Positions 30,533 through 31,718 of a stretch of 31,718 nt of DNA are shown here, piece by piece. The stretch covers positions 1-31,718 of the forward strand of contig CAZMFO010000008.1 of the NCBI GenBank assembly GCA_964565615.1. Direction: 5' to 3'. Below the pieces are notes generated by a model. The model was given only the letters and a program-made list of their open reading frames with translations. It did not search any database and was not told the DNA's origin. The position numbers and the translations under genes are program-made. This DNA comes from HK-STAS-PATE-36 sp964565615. Lineage in GTDB: Bacteria; Patescibacteriota; Saccharimonadia; Saccharimonadales; JAGQNJ01. Numbering within the stretch: position 1 is the first letter of the stretch; each line of letters opens with the position of its first letter.

Positions 30533-31369
30533 CTATCTTGTTGGAGCTTCAATACCAACCCACACAAATCTATTAGCTCTTGTACCCAAATTGTTTGAAT
30601 GATCTCCTGCAAGCATTTGTGGAACCCAACCAAATCGCCTAGCATTTAGGTAACTGTTCTCCGAAAGCCATTTATAGCAGGTCGTAGTCCTAAAGTCTTG
30701 TTTGCCACTTCCACACCCTAGTGCTATACCATAGCCAGAGTGCAACCAAGAAAAGCCAGGTGGATCAACCTCGTAGATAATTTGCACAATTTGATTGTCT
30801 GCTTGCCCACTTGCTAGTTTAGCGATATCTATTTGCTGTTGTTCTAGGGCGCCAAAAAACTTACTTTGATGCTCCTCGACAGACTCAAAACTCCTAGTAA
30901 TTGACAAAGGTATGTTTGCTCGGCTTGCTTCGTCCTTCATTTCTCGCCAGGCATTATCTGCAAGAGGTTGCAATTGATAAGGCTTATCTTCTGTTATAGG
31001 CGCTAGACTGCCAAAAGAAGGAACGCTCGTAAGCCGAAAGCCACGACTTTCAACAATTTTTTGAATTCGCTGGTTGGCTTGTTGATCATTAGTAAACTCG
31101 GGAGTCTTTAAAATTGGCTTGGTATTTGGCAAAACTACACTTTGTAGCAACTCTACAAACTCTAGGTCAGTAAGGTTTTCTTTTTTATATCTATTAGCCT
31201 GTTCTGACTGCGTTTTGCTGATTATGGTAACAGGGCGACTTATTAATATGCTCTTTCTTGTATAAAAAAACACCAAAGCAAAAAGAATTACTGCGGTTAT
31301 TAAAACAATCTTAATAACTGGTTTATTGTTTGTTTTGGGTGTGTTTCTGTGTGCCTGTATAACACGCAT
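30533..31369 (-). CDS. Membrane-anchored M15-like protein with altered catalytic residues
   Basis: A 278-residue protein with one N-terminal transmembrane helix (about residues 18-36) and an extracellular domain. The domain recalls M15 (VanY) peptidases: PLADNAWREMKDEASRANIPLSITRSFES, then FSWLHSGYGIALG, then YKWLSENSYLNARRFGWVPQ, then a final FVWVG. The usual zinc motif SxHxxGxAxD has His210 here, but the Asp position is Gly218 with one inserted residue, and the EPWH motif near the end has no His. It may be an inactive or binding-only relative. Its stop lies 12 nt upstream of the CapA-gene TTG region. Confidence 0.7.
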   Translation of the reverse strand: MRVIQAHRNTPKTNNKPVIKIVLITAVILFALVFFYTRKSILISRPVTIISKTQSEQANRYKKENLTDLEFVELLQSVVLPNTKPILKTPEFTNDQQANQRIQKIVESRGFRLTSVPSFGSLAPITEDKPYQLQPLADNAWREMKDEASRANIPLSITRSFESVEEHQSKFFGALEQQQIDIAKLASGQADNQIVQIIYEVDPPGFSWLHSGYGIALGCGSGKQDFRTTTCYKWLSENSYLNARRFGWVPQMLAGDHSNNLGTRANRFVWVGIEAPTR

Positions 31370-31377
31370 ACGCTTTT

Positions 31378-31383
31378 ATTATA
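31378..31383 (-). promoter_or_regulatory. -10 box of the M15-like gene
   Basis: TATAAT on the minus strand ends 8 nt before the ATG at 31369. The predicted leader is 0-3 nt. Confidence 0.55.
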
Positions 31384-31461
31384 GCCTAAGAATGTTGTTT
31401 TAGGTGCCTTTTTACGGTAAAATAATCAGGTTACAATACCGAAAGCTACAAATAAATTATT

Positions 31462-31511
31462 GATGTGGCCAATGATACATCGGCACCATGTTTTGGTCCT
31501 GGCATTCGGGG
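31462..31511 (+). pseudogene. Degenerate tRNA-Gln copy
   Basis: The stretch repeats the tRNA-Gln at 31643 from GATGTGGCCAA through the anticodon loop TTTTGGT to the variable loop, with a 22-base perfect match (31490-31511 = 31672-31693). The D-loop is altered and about 2 nt longer, the anticodon stem has one mismatch, and the T-arm and the acceptor 3' half are missing. It cannot form a normal tRNA. Confidence 0.8.
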
Positions 31512-31618
31512 TGAAAAAGCCCTTATGGACCTTTTCAAGGAAACCTTCCAATGAAAACTTGTTTTCAATCGCCAAGTTTCGGGCTCGCCGAAAGTGAGTC
31601 GAGTCTGGATTCGAGCCC
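31512..31618 (+). repeat. Hairpin-rich stretch between the tRNA copies
   Basis: Three inverted repeats: TGAAAAC-TT-GTTTTCA (31552-31567), TTTCGG/CCGAAA (31577-31593), and GGGCTCG (31581-31587) with CGAGCCC (31612-31618). The last two compete for the same bases. No coding sequence is seen. Confidence 0.6.
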
Positions 31619-31627
31619 AATATAAGG

Positions 31628-31633
31628 TATAAT
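31628..31633 (+). promoter_or_regulatory. -10 box of tRNA-Gln
   Basis: TATAAT ends 9 nt before the first tRNA base (31643), a normal distance for tRNA transcription start. A -35 is not evident. Confidence 0.6.
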
Positions 31634-31642
31634 TTAATGTAA

Positions 31643-31717
31643 TGGGATGTGGCCAAGCGGTAAGGCACCAGGTTTTGGTCCTGGCATTCGGGGGTTCGAA
31701 TCCCTCCATCCCAGCCA
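31643..31717 (+). tRNA. tRNA-Gln (anticodon TTG)
   Basis: Acceptor stem TGGGATG/CATCCCA, D-arm with GGCCAAGCGGTAAGGC, anticodon stem CCAGG/CCTGG with loop TTTTGGT (anticodon TTG), and T-arm with loop TTCGAAT. The discriminator is G31714, and CCA is encoded at 31715-31717. All stems pair with at most a G-T wobble in the T-stem. Confidence 0.96.
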
Positions 31718-31718
31718 T

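Noticed and set aside
31426..31718. Two minus-strand reading frames containing peptides such as NARTKTWC
   Set aside because: They are antisense translations of tRNA-Gln and its degenerate copy, a well-known source of false proteins; no promoter or ribosome site supports them.
1..31718. CRISPR arrays, insertion sequences or integrase genes
   Set aside because: No spaced direct repeats, transposase or integrase motifs were seen on either strand.

Overview
The window is AT-rich, tightly packed, standard-code bacterial DNA (TGA is a working stop, for example in recR and secE). Gene content points to a streamlined Patescibacteria/CPR genome, most likely Candidatus Saccharibacteria. The pointers are a Tmk-ThyX-ThyX fusion, cysteine-poor DnaX and RecR without their usual zinc modules, surface LTD/CotH and beta-helix proteins, a LAETG sortase signal, and many small orphan proteins. 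The assignment is by gene recognition only; no 16S rRNA is present.

Layout. (1) 121-2628: P-loop kinase-like ATPase, YgjP-type metallopeptidase, orphan PAS histidine kinase. (2) 2713-5614: secE-nusG and rplK-(small orphan)-rplA, with an L1-binding-site mimic just upstream of rplA. (3) 5686-8707: dcd overlapping a thymidylate kinase / double ThyX fusion, a compact dTTP-synthesis operon. (4) 8713-10489: three small orphan genes, two with elaborately structured leaders (a pseudoknot-capable leader, and a four-segment attenuator with an intrinsic terminator), then an rplJ leader with its own attenuator. (5) 10490-11477: rplJ-rplL and a strong terminator. (6) 11604-16220: duplicated-fold orphan protein, dnaX-dnaB, GT-C-like membrane protein. 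(7) 16232-19542: ybaB-recR-DHH phosphoesterase-cysS, closely packed. (8) 19549-23808, minus strand: alpha/beta hydrolase, two PimA-like GT4 glycosyltransferases, AI-2E-type permease. (9) 23869-31369: cell-surface block: VanY peptidase, LTD-CotH-LTD protein, LAETG beta-helix protein, a 3' remnant of a second vanY, CapA-like protein, M15-like protein with altered catalytic residues. (10) A degenerate tRNA-Gln copy, a hairpin-rich stretch and an intact tRNA-Gln(TTG) end the window.

Two threads run through the region. First, at least ten genes that begin transcription units have a good -10 box ending only 5-10 nt before the ATG, predicting leaderless mRNAs. Shine-Dalgarno sites are clearest for ribosomal-protein genes and the RNA-controlled orphan genes. 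Second, regulation of the translation genes looks RNA-based (L1 mimic, rplJ attenuator), and the two orphan genes between thyX and rplJ have similar but unrecognised RNA control. Those leaders, and the vanY remnant bordering the CotH/beta-helix cassette, are the least explained parts of the window.
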